A stretch of DNA of 41,511 nucleotides, taken from NCBI GenBank assembly GCA_905612295.1, contig CAJQRN010000022.1:1-41511 (forward strand), given 5' to 3'. The translations under genes and the position numbers were made by a program. Position 1 is the stretch's first letter, and the number at the start of each line of letters is the position of its first letter. Below, piece by piece: positions 16,250 through 28,012 of the stretch. The stretch is from an uncultured Candidatus Nitrosopumilus sp. (lineage in GTDB: Archaea > Thermoproteota > Nitrososphaeria > Nitrososphaerales > Nitrosopumilaceae). The notes beneath the pieces were generated by a model. It had not been told where the DNA came from and made no database searches. It worked only from the letters and a program-made list of their open reading frames with translations.

Positions 16250-16702
16250 GAATTACTGTACTTGTTATTTTATAAAAACTTGAAGAATTTTCTTAAAAAT
16301 AACTCTTAATTTGTTGATTCATCTATTGAATCTCTTGATGTACAATGTCCACTAATTTCCTAAATATTCTCTATCTTTGACTGTCATATTGAAACCTGTA
16401 TTGATTATTGGAATTAGAAACAAATTCTAAAAAAATAAATTCTATCAAGATATTCACCATCAGATTCAGATATCAGTGAAAGAGATATCAATTCTTACTG
16501 GTTGTTAGAATTACATCTTCTAATCCCTGATAACATACTACGTCATACGGATAATTTACATTACAAAATTTACATTTAAGCATAAACAATCATCTCTACA
16601 CGTCAATTTTATATTCTTTCTTCTTACAATTTAAAACGAGTTTTTGTAATGTACATTTAAAATCATCCTCCGAATTAAATATGAACTTCATAAGAATACA
16701 TT
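16250..16702. other. 453-base gap without a confident gene
   Basis: Very AT-rich. Two tiny minus-strand ATG frames are visible. 16596-16691 encodes 31 residues, starting MKFIFNSEDDFKCTLQKL and ending CKKKEYKIDV. 16488-16583 encodes 31 residues, starting MLKCKFCNVNYPYDVVCYQG, with a CxxC pair. Neither reaches a length or pattern that proves coding, and they could be remnants of one small zinc-finger gene. No tRNA-like cloverleaf is apparent. The right end must contain the promoter of the 65-residue gene at 16703. Confidence 0.35.
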
Positions 16703-16900
16703 ATGACCGATTCAGAAGTAAAATATGAGAAACCAAAAAAAGTAATAAAATCTAAGAAATCAAAAACTAAAGCGATACCTGTATGGAATTCTCCAGAAGC
16801 TAAAGATTTGTATGTAGAATACATGCAAGCAAAAATTGCTGATCCAAAATGGGTTTATGGTACTGCTTTACCAAAAGGATTCATTCCAGAAACAAAATAG
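16703..16900 (+). CDS. Small basic protein of unknown function
   Basis: 65 residues. The first 27 are lysine-rich (KYEKPKKVIKSKKSKTKAIP); the rest reads like a compact folded tail, VWNSPEAKDLYVEYMQAKIADPKWVYGTALPKGFIPETK. The C-terminal part has several aromatic residues and looks conserved rather than random. It may bind nucleic acid through the basic arm, but that is only a guess from composition. Family not recognised. Confidence 0.6.
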   Translation: MTDSEVKYEKPKKVIKSKKSKTKAIPVWNSPEAKDLYVEYMQAKIADPKWVYGTALPKGFIPETK

Positions 16901-16950
16901 AATACTGTTGCTAAAACAAATTATGAATGGTATGTTTAAGAGTAAATAAT

Positions 16951-17058
16951 ATGTCTGTGGATTATTTTCAAGATATTAAATTAGAAACATACACAGTTCA
17001 ATCTATGGAGATGACGGACTTCACGTCGACATTAAAAATAAAACAACCATTCAACTAG
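16951..17058 (+). CDS. Possible 35-residue micro-protein
   Basis: An ATG frame encoding MSVDYFQDIKLETYTVQSME and a further 15 residues ending KIKQPFN. It begins about 50 bases after the 65-residue gene and overlaps the end of the convergent TPR gene by eight bases. Support is only an ATG, plausible residue composition and position, so the call is weak. Confidence 0.3.
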   Translation: MSVDYFQDIKLETYTVQSMEMTDFTSTLKIKQPFN

Positions 17059-17542
17059 TTACTTCTTTAAATTCATTTAAAAGTTTGATATCCATAAAAT
17101 CAATATCACATTTTGCTTGTTGTTTATACGAAGAATCCAATTTAATTAATTGAGATAATACTGCTAGTCCCTCTTCTAGTTTACCTGATTTGATAATGGA
17201 TGATGCTTTGTTGTATAGTGCAGTCTTGTTTTGTGATTTTACTTTTAAAACAATATCAAAACACTCTATGGCCACATCATACTGTCCAATTTTATGATAG
17301 CATAGCCCTTTGTTTAGTAATGCCAAGACATTTTCTTTTTCTTGTAAAATAACATCATCATAACAAATGATTGCATCATTAAATCTTCCAAATTTACCAA
17401 AGATATTACCTTTTTTTAGTAATGCTGTTAGATGTTTTGGATTCTGTTCAAGAATTTTTTGATAAAATGATAATGCTTCTTTTGGATTACCTAAATTTAA
17501 TGATGTTTGTGCTTTGTTTAGTAATATTTCTATTTCCGACAT
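17051..17542 (-). CDS. Short tetratricopeptide-repeat protein
   Basis: 163 residues from the ATG at 17542 (MSEIEILLNKAQTSLNLG); the frame is open five codons further to a TTG. About four TPR units (AQTSLNLGNPKEALSFYQKIL, ALLKKGNIFGKFGRFNDAI, ALLNKGLCYHKIGQYDVAI, ALYNKASSIIKSGKLEEGL) fill most of the chain. The units resemble those of the TPR protein at 15274, consistent with a shared origin. Partner unknown. No signal peptide. Confidence 0.8.
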   Translation of the reverse strand: MSEIEILLNKAQTSLNLGNPKEALSFYQKILEQNPKHLTALLKKGNIFGKFGRFNDAIICYDDVILQEKENVLALLNKGLCYHKIGQYDVAIECFDIVLKVKSQNKTALYNKASSIIKSGKLEEGLAVLSQLIKLDSSYKQQAKCDIDFMDIKLLNEFKEVTS

Positions 17543-17667
17543 GACTAAAATTCTCAAATGTTTCTATCTACAAATACATTGCCAAAGGTGTAAGATGCAT
17601 CATTAATTGTTACATTAATTGGATTAAATTACTTGATCTAGTTTCATTGAGATGAATATTTTAACAA

Positions 17668-17787
17668 TTACCACACACTTCCTTTATCTGAACAATCATA
17701 GTTTGCCCCACAGTTTGGACATATCAAATGGCAAGTAGTCATTTTTTCCATATCGTGTCCACATCTATCACACGTTTCCTTATCCAT
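17668..17787 (-). CDS. 39-residue zinc-ribbon micro-protein
   Basis: An ATG frame at 17787 encodes MDKETCDRCGHDMEKMTTCH and continues LICPNCGANYDCSDKGSVW. Two CxxC knuckles (C-DR-C-G and C-PN-C-G) plus extra Cys/His give a clean zinc-ribbon pattern, which is unlikely by chance. Zinc-binding role is inferred. It stands alone between the short TPR gene and the aminotransferase, on their strand, and is too short for routine calling. A GTG two codons upstream is an alternative start. Confidence 0.7.
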   Translation of the reverse strand: MDKETCDRCGHDMEKMTTCHLICPNCGANYDCSDKGSVW

Positions 17788-17873
17788 ATCCACTATAGAT
17801 TTTACATTTGTTTAGATGTTTTTAATCAATTAATTTCTTGGAAACGTAAAATTAATTCATAACTATTCTATTT

Positions 17874-19178
17874 TTAGAAAGTTTCTGAAGCTAAAATAAT
17901 TTTTTTAATATCTTCTTTGGTGTGACTAATGGATATTGCTCCTAGTTTACCTGGCAAGAAAAATATCCCATCTTTAGAAATCATTTTAAAATGATATTTT
18001 TGTAACATTCCTGAATCACATTTGGCAACATCTGTTGAATTTGTTATTTCTGTAACCCCGTTTTTTATAAAATGCGTCATAAATAGCGAGCCCTTACCTG
18101 TTACAATTACTTTACCATCAAATACTTTTTCAAGTTCTTTTCTTGCATAATCTCCTATTGAGTTAATTTTTGAATATGTTGATTTGTTTGTTTTTAAATA
18201 ATTTAGTGTGGCATATCCTGATGTCATAGATGTTGGATTTGCTGAAAACGTGCCTCCTCCAATATATGCTCTTTCAGATTTCTTCTTACCTGTTGTATCT
18301 GCATGCTCCATAATTTCTTTTTTACCACATATGACACCAATTGCCATACCTCCCCCCGTTATTTTTCCTAAGGTTACAATGTCTGGATCTAATTTCATAG
18401 TTGGATACAAACATCCGTATCTAAATCTAAAACCTGTAACTATTTCATCTAAAATAAATAATGATTTATTTTTATGAACAAATTCTTGAATTCCTTTGAG
18501 ATATTCTTTTGTTGCTGGTATGCATCCGCCTCCACCTAACACAGGTTCAATGATAACACCTGCAAGATTCTTTGAATGTTTTTTTAATATTTTTAATGAA
18601 ACTTCTAAATTATTATATGGTATTGAAATAATTTTTTCATCATTTACTGTACCACTACTTTCTGATTCTTTAAATGGCCAGTTTACACTTTTTAGTAAAT
18701 CTGATGTGTACCCGTGCCATCCTCCATCTATCTTTGCAATTATTTTTTTACCTGTAACTGAACGTGCTAATCTTACTGCATACATTGTAGCTTCTGTACC
18801 TGATGTTACGTATCTAATTTTTTCTGCAACGGGAACTGCTTTTGAAATTAACTCTGATAATTTTATTGTCTGTTCATTTACTGTTCCATACATCCAACTT
18901 TTTTCAATTTGTTTTTTAATTGATTCTTTAACATTTTTTTGACCATGTCCTAATATCAAAGACCAATGACCCATCCAATAATCTGTATACTTGTTGTTAT
19001 CTACATCTAACAAATTTTTTCCTAAAGATGATTTAACTACAAATGGATATGGATCGTAAAATCTTATGTTATGTGAAACACCATTAACATGAAATTTTAA
19101 TGATTTTGAAAATATTTTTGCCGATCCAGGTGTTTTTTGTTTATAATTTTCTATATGATCCAATGTTGATCTGTCCAA
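17874..19178 (-). CDS. Class III PLP aminotransferase, glutamate-1-semialdehyde 2,1-aminomutase-like
   Basis: 434 residues, the usual size. Key motifs: [16 protein letters not shown] (124-139), the DGGWHGY cofactor-ring motif (151-157), [12 protein letters not shown] (241-252) and TLGKITGGG with the PLP lysine at Lys272. The motif order and TLGKITGGG are those of HemL, which makes 5-aminolevulinate from glutamate-1-semialdehyde. The sequence lacks the extra spacing of a textbook HemL, and some archaea carry a second HemL-like paralogue, so a different amino-acid substrate is possible. Neighbours give no heme or cobalamin context. Confidence 0.8.
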   Translation of the reverse strand: MDRSTLDHIENYKQKTPGSAKIFSKSLKFHVNGVSHNIRFYDPYPFVVKSSLGKNLLDVDNNKYTDYWMGHWSLILGHGQKNVKESIKKQIEKSWMYGTVNEQTIKLSELISKAVPVAEKIRYVTSGTEATMYAVRLARSVTGKKIIAKIDGGWHGYTSDLLKSVNWPFKESESSGTVNDEKIISIPYNNLEVSLKILKKHSKNLAGVIIEPVLGGGGCIPATKEYLKGIQEFVHKNKSLFILDEIVTGFRFRYGCLYPTMKLDPDIVTLGKITGGGMAIGVICGKKEIMEHADTTGKKKSERAYIGGGTFSANPTSMTSGYATLNYLKTNKSTYSKINSIGDYARKELEKVFDGKVIVTGKGSLFMTHFIKNGVTEITNSTDVAKCDSGMLQKYHFKMISKDGIFFLPGKLGAISISHTKEDIKKIILASETF

Positions 19179-19463
19179 AACTTACTATGATTTTAATCAA
19201 CATTCGATCTTTGACTAGTATTATTTTGGATCGTCCTAGTTTGAGGTCTTTTTAATCAAAATTCCTTCTAATTTTTACAATTTTTGGGTCGATCAGGCAT
19301 ACTTCCTCGTATGGTTTATATGGATTCTTCAATCATCGGATTCTGCATACGTAAAGCAATAGGCGGCGCTCGTGATGAAGTATGGCAATATGCCACTTTG
19401 TGATTCATGGGCCTCCATTTACGCATACAAGAATGAGGATTTGATCTGAAAGATCATTTCTGA

Positions 19464-19487
19464 GATGTGAACATTATGTGCATCCGT
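19464..19487 (+). other. 5' strand of pre-16S processing stem
   Basis: These 24 bases pair base for base, with three G-U pairs, to 21038-21061 just behind 16S. The core TGTGAACATTATGT (19466-19479) is the exact complement of ACATAATGTTCACA (21046-21059). Outside the stem, 19457-19460 can pair with 21062-21065 if 19461-19463 bulge out as three bases, as in half of a bulge-helix-bulge site cut by EndA. Confidence 0.7.
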
Positions 19488-19502
19488 CAATTCCAAATAT
19501 AC

Positions 19503-19518
19503 AAGTACAATTGTACTT
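19503..19518. repeat. 16-bp perfect palindrome in the pre-16S leader
   Basis: AAGTACAATTGTACTT reads the same on both strands and lies about 35 bases before the 16S 5' end. It may form a short hairpin in the pre-rRNA or a protein site in DNA; nothing distinguishes these. Confidence 0.6.
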
Positions 19519-19550
19519 CAATAATCAAGACCAAAAAGAAAATTATTCAG

Positions 19551-21021
<1,471 letters not shown>

Positions 21022-21163
21022 TAGACATGGAAAGTGTACGGGTGTACATAATGTTCACATTGAAATCATCGATGCAATGCATCACGAAAGTGATGTATGA
21101 AGGATGTAGTGGGTCGCTTACCGGCGACTTGCAATGATCGTCGTGCATAGTCGTGTAATATGT
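21022..21163 (+). other. 16S-23S internal transcribed spacer without tRNA
   Basis: About 140 bases. Euryarchaea usually carry tRNA-Ala here; no cloverleaf or CCA-proximal pattern is present. The spacer consists of the 16S stem strand, a GAAA-capped hairpin and the start of the 23S stem strand. Confidence 0.8.
21038..21061 (+). other. 3' strand of pre-16S processing stem
   Basis: Complement of 19464-19487, giving a 24-bp helix that loops out the whole 16S. Just downstream, 21078-21097 forms an 8-bp hairpin closed by a GAAA tetraloop. Confidence 0.7.

Positions 21164-21165
<2 letters not shown>
21136..21165 (+). other. 5' strand of pre-23S processing stem
   Basis: Pairs with 24221-24248 over 28 base pairs, four of them G-U, with single unpaired bases at 21148 and 21157. 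The core is GTCGTGT-A-ATATGTGG against CCACATAT-ACACGAC. Confidence 0.7.
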
Positions 21166-24172
<3,007 letters not shown>

Positions 24173-24176
24173 CTTA

Positions 24177-24248
24177 CATAGAGACTATGCGCGATGAATC
24201 ATTTTCATTCATCAACAAATCCACATATACACGACTTGTACGATGATT
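24177..24248 (+). other. Pre-23S trailer with hairpins and 3' strand of processing stem
   Basis: CATAG-AGA-CTATG (24177-24189) and GATGAAT-loop-ATTCATC (24193-24213) are hairpins. 24221-24248 pairs with 21136-21165 to close the 23S processing stem. No 5S rRNA gene follows. Confidence 0.65.
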
Positions 24249-24454
24249 TCATTTTAAATCACACATAGCGTTAGCTATGCACTGTTGATTTCATTTTAAA
24301 TCACACATAGCGTTAGCTATGCACTGTTGATTTCATTTTAAATCACACATAGCGTTAGCTATGCACTGTTGATTTCATTTTAAATCACACATAGCGTTAG
24401 CTATGCACTGTTGATTTCATTTTAAATCACACATAGCGTTAGCTATGCACTGTT
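24245..24454 (+). repeat. Five perfect tandem copies of a 42-bp unit behind 23S
   Basis: Five head-to-tail copies with no differences. Each unit has two inverted repeats: GATTT-CATTTT-AAATC (5-bp stem) and CATAGC-GTTA-GCTATG (6-bp stem, tetraloop), and ends CACTGTT. A sixth copy stops after GATTT. The first four bases are also the outermost bases of the 23S processing stem. An RNA read through it would form ten hairpins; no spacers exist, so it is not CRISPR. It is likely in or at the end of the rRNA transcript. Confidence 0.95.
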
Positions 24455-24472
24455 GATTTGAAAATTAATTCA

Positions 24473-24952
24473 TTAATCTTTCATATATTTAAAATCTGAA
24501 TTATCTTCTGAATCTTTAATTTTTATAATTAATGTATTCCCTAATTTGTTGCATATTCTTTGCCTTTTTTCATTTGTAATTATCCATCCTAAAATTATGT
24601 CTATTGGAAGTATGAATGATTTTCCAAAACTACTGATAATAACCCCTATCAAACTTGGGCTTTCACCTAAATTATTCACAATTTTTAGGTTAAACATTTT
24701 TTTTCCAATAGTTTGACCTGTTTTATATTCTAAAATTATCCAATATACCAAAAACATAACACTTGTTGGAATATACATTCCATCATCGGAGACAAAATTT
24801 TCAAAATTGTAATCTAGGTATAGAAAAGATATGAAGAAAATTAATGTTGATATCATTGAAATAATAATAAAATCCACTAACCATGCAAGAAATCTATCCT
24901 TCCATTTGGCAAGTATTATTTTTGATGATCCATTACTATCTACATTACTCAA
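24473..24952 (-). CDS. RDD-family membrane protein
   Basis: 159 residues. The RDD pattern is clear: WKDRFLAWLVDFIIISMIS (Arg then Asp in helix 1), a second helix SVMFLVYWIILEYKTG, then GQTIGKKMFNLKIVN and a third membrane region SFGKSFILPIDIILGWII. RDD proteins are small polytopic membrane proteins, some implicated in ion or solute transport. It is convergent with the rRNA operon, its stop lying 18 bases past the tandem repeats. Confidence 0.8.
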   Translation of the reverse strand: MSNVDSNGSSKIILAKWKDRFLAWLVDFIIISMISTLIFFISFLYLDYNFENFVSDDGMYIPTSVMFLVYWIILEYKTGQTIGKKMFNLKIVNNLGESPSLIGVIISSFGKSFILPIDIILGWIITNEKRQRICNKLGNTLIIKIKDSEDNSDFKYMKD

Positions 24953-25056
24953 TATCTGATCTTTTTTTTAGTTAGTAAAATACGTTAACTATTAAAATAA
25001 TTTTGAATATTTTTAAAAATTAACTTAGAAATTAATAGTACTAATTTTAAATAAAT

Positions 25057-25917
25057 TTGAAATTATTTTTGATAACTATAAACCCGATTGATGTATTTCT
25101 TTGGACATTTCGTAAAAACGAAAAAGATGTGATAAATCTATACAATACAATGTCTCCTGTTATGCAGCTTGCCACTGGAGGTAGTATGCTTAATTTTGGT
25201 TACTGGTCTTCAAAGCATCTAGATCCAATCTCTGCACAAGATAATTTATGCAACGTTTTTGGAAATTTATCTGAATTATCTACTGCAAAAAATGCCATTG
25301 ATGTTGGAAGTGGATTGTCTGCCCCCTCTAAATTGTGGCGAGACTCTTTTCCAGATCTTAATCTTTATGACGTAAATATTAATTTTAAGCAATTATCTTT
25401 TTCAAAACATCAGAAAAATATTGAATTTTTAAATTCCACCTCTACTAAATTACCCTTTAGTGATAATTCTGTGGATCGTGTATTAGCTTTAGAATCTGCA
25501 CAACATTTCAAACCTTTATCTGATTTTATTGTTGAATCTAAACGAGTTTTAATTAAATCTGGGTTTCTAGTAATTGCTATTCCAATAACTGTTAATGATT
25601 CCTCCCTTGGAAAGTTAGGATTATTAAAATTTACGTGGTCATCTGAACACTATAGTTTAGATTATTTAAGAAATCTTCTTACTTCTAATGGTTTTAAAAT
25701 AACTGATGAAATGTTAATCGGTTCTAATGTTTATGATCCACTGACAGATTATTATGTTGAAAATAGAAAAACTCTGAGCCGTACAATTCTTGAACATTAT
25801 CCTGGCTATATGGAAAAAATTCTTTACAAATCATTATTAAAAATGAAAAAAGCATCACAAGAAAAAATTATTGATTATGTACTTTTGAAATGTTCTTTAG
25901 ATTCTGATTTGGAATAA
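25057..25917 (+). CDS. SAM-dependent methyltransferase
   Basis: 286 residues from a TTG at 25057; the next in-frame ATG (codon 32) would remove a conserved-looking lead NLYNTMSPVMQLATGGSMLNFGYW. Motif I is AIDVGSGLSAPSKLW (Asp82-Gly86) and motif post-I ends NLYDVN; LPFSDNSVDRVLALES is the acidic-loop region before motif III. The N-terminal ATGG-x-MLNFGYW lead resembles methyltransferases acting on lipids or quinones. It is not fused to anything; substrate unknown. Confidence 0.8.
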   Translation: MKLFLITINPIDVFLWTFRKNEKDVINLYNTMSPVMQLATGGSMLNFGYWSSKHLDPISAQDNLCNVFGNLSELSTAKNAIDVGSGLSAPSKLWRDSFPDLNLYDVNINFKQLSFSKHQKNIEFLNSTSTKLPFSDNSVDRVLALESAQHFKPLSDFIVESKRVLIKSGFLVIAIPITVNDSSLGKLGLLKFTWSSEHYSLDYLRNLLTSNGFKITDEMLIGSNVYDPLTDYYVENRKTLSRTILEHYPGYMEKILYKSLLKMKKASQEKIIDYVLLKCSLDSDLE

Positions 25918-25997
25918 TTTATTTTATTCTTAAATTTATGATCCATAATTTTTAATTCCGTATAGGTTTTTATCTTGATATTGATATACTTGGTATA

Positions 25998-26378
25998 ATG
26001 GTTGAATCAACTCAATTCAAACTTTATGGTGAAAAATGTGCACAACTACAAGGTGAATCTGAAATTCGGTTTGCTGGAATTATTGATAAAGATGGACAGT
26101 TAATTGCTGGTGGATTTAAGGAGGGATTAGTTCCTCATGAGAATGATGAAGCTAGATTACAATCATTTTTAGAATTTGTTTCAAAGGCATCTATTAGAAC
26201 TGAATATGATGAAAGTTTAGGTCCGATTAACTATCTTGCAGCAAGACGTGACAAGGCTGTTTTAGTAAGTTTTCCTTTTCCTGTCACACAAATCCTATTG
26301 TTGATTTCTGCTGAACCTAGCGCAAACATTGAAAATTTAGCTAAAAAAGTAGTTGAAATTTTTACTGATGTTAAATAA
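25998..26378 (+). CDS. Roadblock/LC7-like small protein
   Basis: 126 residues. The fold pattern is roadblock-like: a first helix (YGEKCAQLQGESEIRFAGIIDKDGQLIAGGF), where FAGIIDKDG-x-LIAGG is the typical beta-turn, and a last strand/helix KAVLVSFPFPVTQILLLISAEPSANIENLAKKVVEIF. Roadblock proteins usually bind small GTPases; none lies nearby. A T-rich box, TTTTTATC at 25967-25974, lies about 27 bases before the ATG. Confidence 0.6.
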   Translation: MVESTQFKLYGEKCAQLQGESEIRFAGIIDKDGQLIAGGFKEGLVPHENDEARLQSFLEFVSKASIRTEYDESLGPINYLAARRDKAVLVSFPFPVTQILLLISAEPSANIENLAKKVVEIFTDVK

Positions 26379-26432
26379 TTTTAAAAATTTAACCACATCC
26401 TTTTAATTTGGTACTGGGGAATATTTATTGAA

Positions 26433-26885
26433 TTGAAAGCAACATTTGGTGCAGGATGTTTTTGGCATGTTGAAGATTTACTTAGTAAAACTAAAGGTGT
26501 AACTTCCACTGCAGTTGGGTATATTGGTGGACAATTACCAAATCCAACATATGAGGAAGTGTGTACTGCTCAAACTGGACATGCAGAAGCTGTAGAGGTA
26601 GAATATAACCCTGATGAGATAACTTATGAGGCATTACTAGATATTTTTTGGCGTAATCATAACCCTACAACATTAAATCGACAAGGACCCGATGTTGGTA
26701 ACCAATACCGTTCTGCAATTTTCTATCATGATCAAATACAGAAAGAAATTGCTGAAAAATCTAAACAGTCACTTGATTCTTCTAAATCATTTAATGATCC
26801 TATAGTCACTCAAATTATACCTGCACCTAAATTCTACAAAGCAGAAGAATACCATCAAAAATATTTCAAAAAACAGGGATTTTAA
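26433..26885 (+). CDS. msrA: Peptide methionine sulfoxide reductase A
   Basis: 150 residues from a TTG. It starts KATFGAGCFWHVEDLL, with the GCFW motif holding the catalytic Cys9, and continues TSTAVGYIGG, GHAEAVEVEYNP and NHNPTTLNRQGPDVGNQYRSAIFY, all MsrA signatures. It reduces Met-S-sulfoxide, repairing oxidative damage. It has no MsrB fusion. It is convergent with the universal stress gene across five bases. Confidence 0.95.
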   Translation: MKATFGAGCFWHVEDLLSKTKGVTSTAVGYIGGQLPNPTYEEVCTAQTGHAEAVEVEYNPDEITYEALLDIFWRNHNPTTLNRQGPDVGNQYRSAIFYHDQIQKEIAEKSKQSLDSSKSFNDPIVTQIIPAPKFYKAEEYHQKYFKKQGF

Positions 26886-26890
26886 ATTAA

Positions 26891-27322
26891 TTATTTTACA
26901 ATAACAACTGGAATTTTTGATGTGTGAATGACATAGTTTGATACACTTCCAAAGAACATTTCTTTTGTAGAACTTCTTCCTCTTGACCCAATCACAATCA
27001 TGTCAAACTTTGATTTCCCGTGAGCCATTTTAATTATGTTGTATCCTATTTCCCCATGCACTATTTTATCTGTAAATACGATGCCATTTTGTGCTGCTAA
27101 TGTTTTAGCTTCATCGATAAATTTTTTCATATTGATATTATATGCCTCTTCTACTGAACCTACGCCTTTAAATTCTGAATGTGGCGGTGCGTAAATTGAG
27201 TGAACACCTGTAATTACTGCATCACAATTTCTTGCTAATGTGATTGCAGTTTCAAGACCTCGCACAGAATTTTTTGATCCATCTAGCGGTACTAAAATTT
27301 TTGAAATTTTCTTTTTTATCAC
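26891..27322 (-). CDS. Universal stress protein (UspA family)
   Basis: 143 residues, one Usp domain. ILVPLDGSKNSVRGLETAITLA opens the domain, and the ATP-binding signature G-x2-G-x9-G-S is intact: GSRGRSSTKEMFFGS (112-126). The end KIPVVIVK is standard. It probably binds ATP and acts in stress response. It ends five bases from msrA, convergent. Confidence 0.9.
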   Translation of the reverse strand: MIKKKISKILVPLDGSKNSVRGLETAITLARNCDAVITGVHSIYAPPHSEFKGVGSVEEAYNINMKKFIDEAKTLAAQNGIVFTDKIVHGEIGYNIIKMAHGKSKFDMIVIGSRGRSSTKEMFFGSVSNYVIHTSKIPVVIVK

Positions 27323-27563
27323 AAAATTATGTCATTTTTGATCTTAAAATACGATACTATTGTGGTGTTTTCATTTTTACTATGGATGCAAACTAATTAC
27401 TATAACTTTTATGTTAAATGACAATTATCCATTTCTAATAAAAAACACATTGACATTGATAACATTCTCTTTAAAATTTTAAAACCTATTGAATATATTA
27501 AAAAATAATATTGAATCATTTTAATTCCAATAACTTAATTCATCTCATTTTTTAATTGCATAT

Positions 27564-27974
27564 ATGGTTGAAATGCAAGAAGTTACCTGGAATGATATTG
27601 AAGAAATAATTGAAAAACTTTCTGAACGTATTTTAGAATTAAATCGATCTTTTTCTAGTATTACTACCATAAGTCGTGGTGGCTTAATCCCTTCTAGATT
27701 AATTGCTGATGCACTCAATATTAAAAAAATCTATGTTGATCAAAATAATATTTCATCTGATTCTTTGTTTGTAGATGATATTTTTGATAGCGGTAAAACC
27801 TTCAATAATATTTTTTTACACGTTGATGATGATTCTAAATTTATTTTTGCTACTTTATACGCTAGACGTGGGATGACGTACCCTGAACAATTAATGTATG
27901 GTGAAAAAACATTTGATGATTCATACGTTGTTTTTCCTTGGGATAAATTAGAATTTAAAAATAATACTCAATAA
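27564..27974 (+). CDS. Phosphoribosyltransferase (purine type)
   Basis: 136 residues. PRTase signature VDDIFDSGKT at 70-79 binds PRPP; TISRGGLIPSRLIAD (36-49) is the PPi-loop region. W-N-D-I-E-E at the start and FPWDKLEF at the end are like Gpt-type xanthine/guanine phosphoribosyltransferases. It likely salvages a purine base. Base specificity cannot be read. The 241-base gap before it has no gene. Confidence 0.82.
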   Translation: MVEMQEVTWNDIEEIIEKLSERILELNRSFSSITTISRGGLIPSRLIADALNIKKIYVDQNNISSDSLFVDDIFDSGKTFNNIFLHVDDDSKFIFATLYARRGMTYPEQLMYGEKTFDDSYVVFPWDKLEFKNNTQ

Positions 27975-28012
27975 AATCTTTAATTATCCTATATTATTGA
28001 AATCATATTTTT

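Larger units (their letters stand above)
19179..19550 (+). other. rRNA promoter and pre-16S leader region
   Basis: About 370 bases upstream of 16S with no credible gene. A TTTATATG box at 19315-19322 is a possible TATA element; transcription would start about 25 bases later. The leader contains hairpin-forming stretches (GATCT-GAA-AGATC at 19443-19455), the 5' strand of the 16S processing stem (19464-19487) and a 16-bp palindrome at 19503-19518. Promoter position is a guess; the stem is read directly. Confidence 0.5.

Noticed and set aside
21022-21163. Spacer tRNA-Ala
   Set aside because: The hairpins there belong to the processing stems; no T-loop (GGTTC) arrangement or anticodon arm fits.
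24245-24454. 42-bp tandem repeats as a CRISPR array
   Set aside because: Copies are directly adjacent with no spacers, and no cas gene is present.
27323-27563. Possible tRNA or small RNA in the 241-base gap before the phosphoribosyltransferase
   Set aside because: No GC-rich stem or cloverleaf pattern; plain AT-rich intergenic text.
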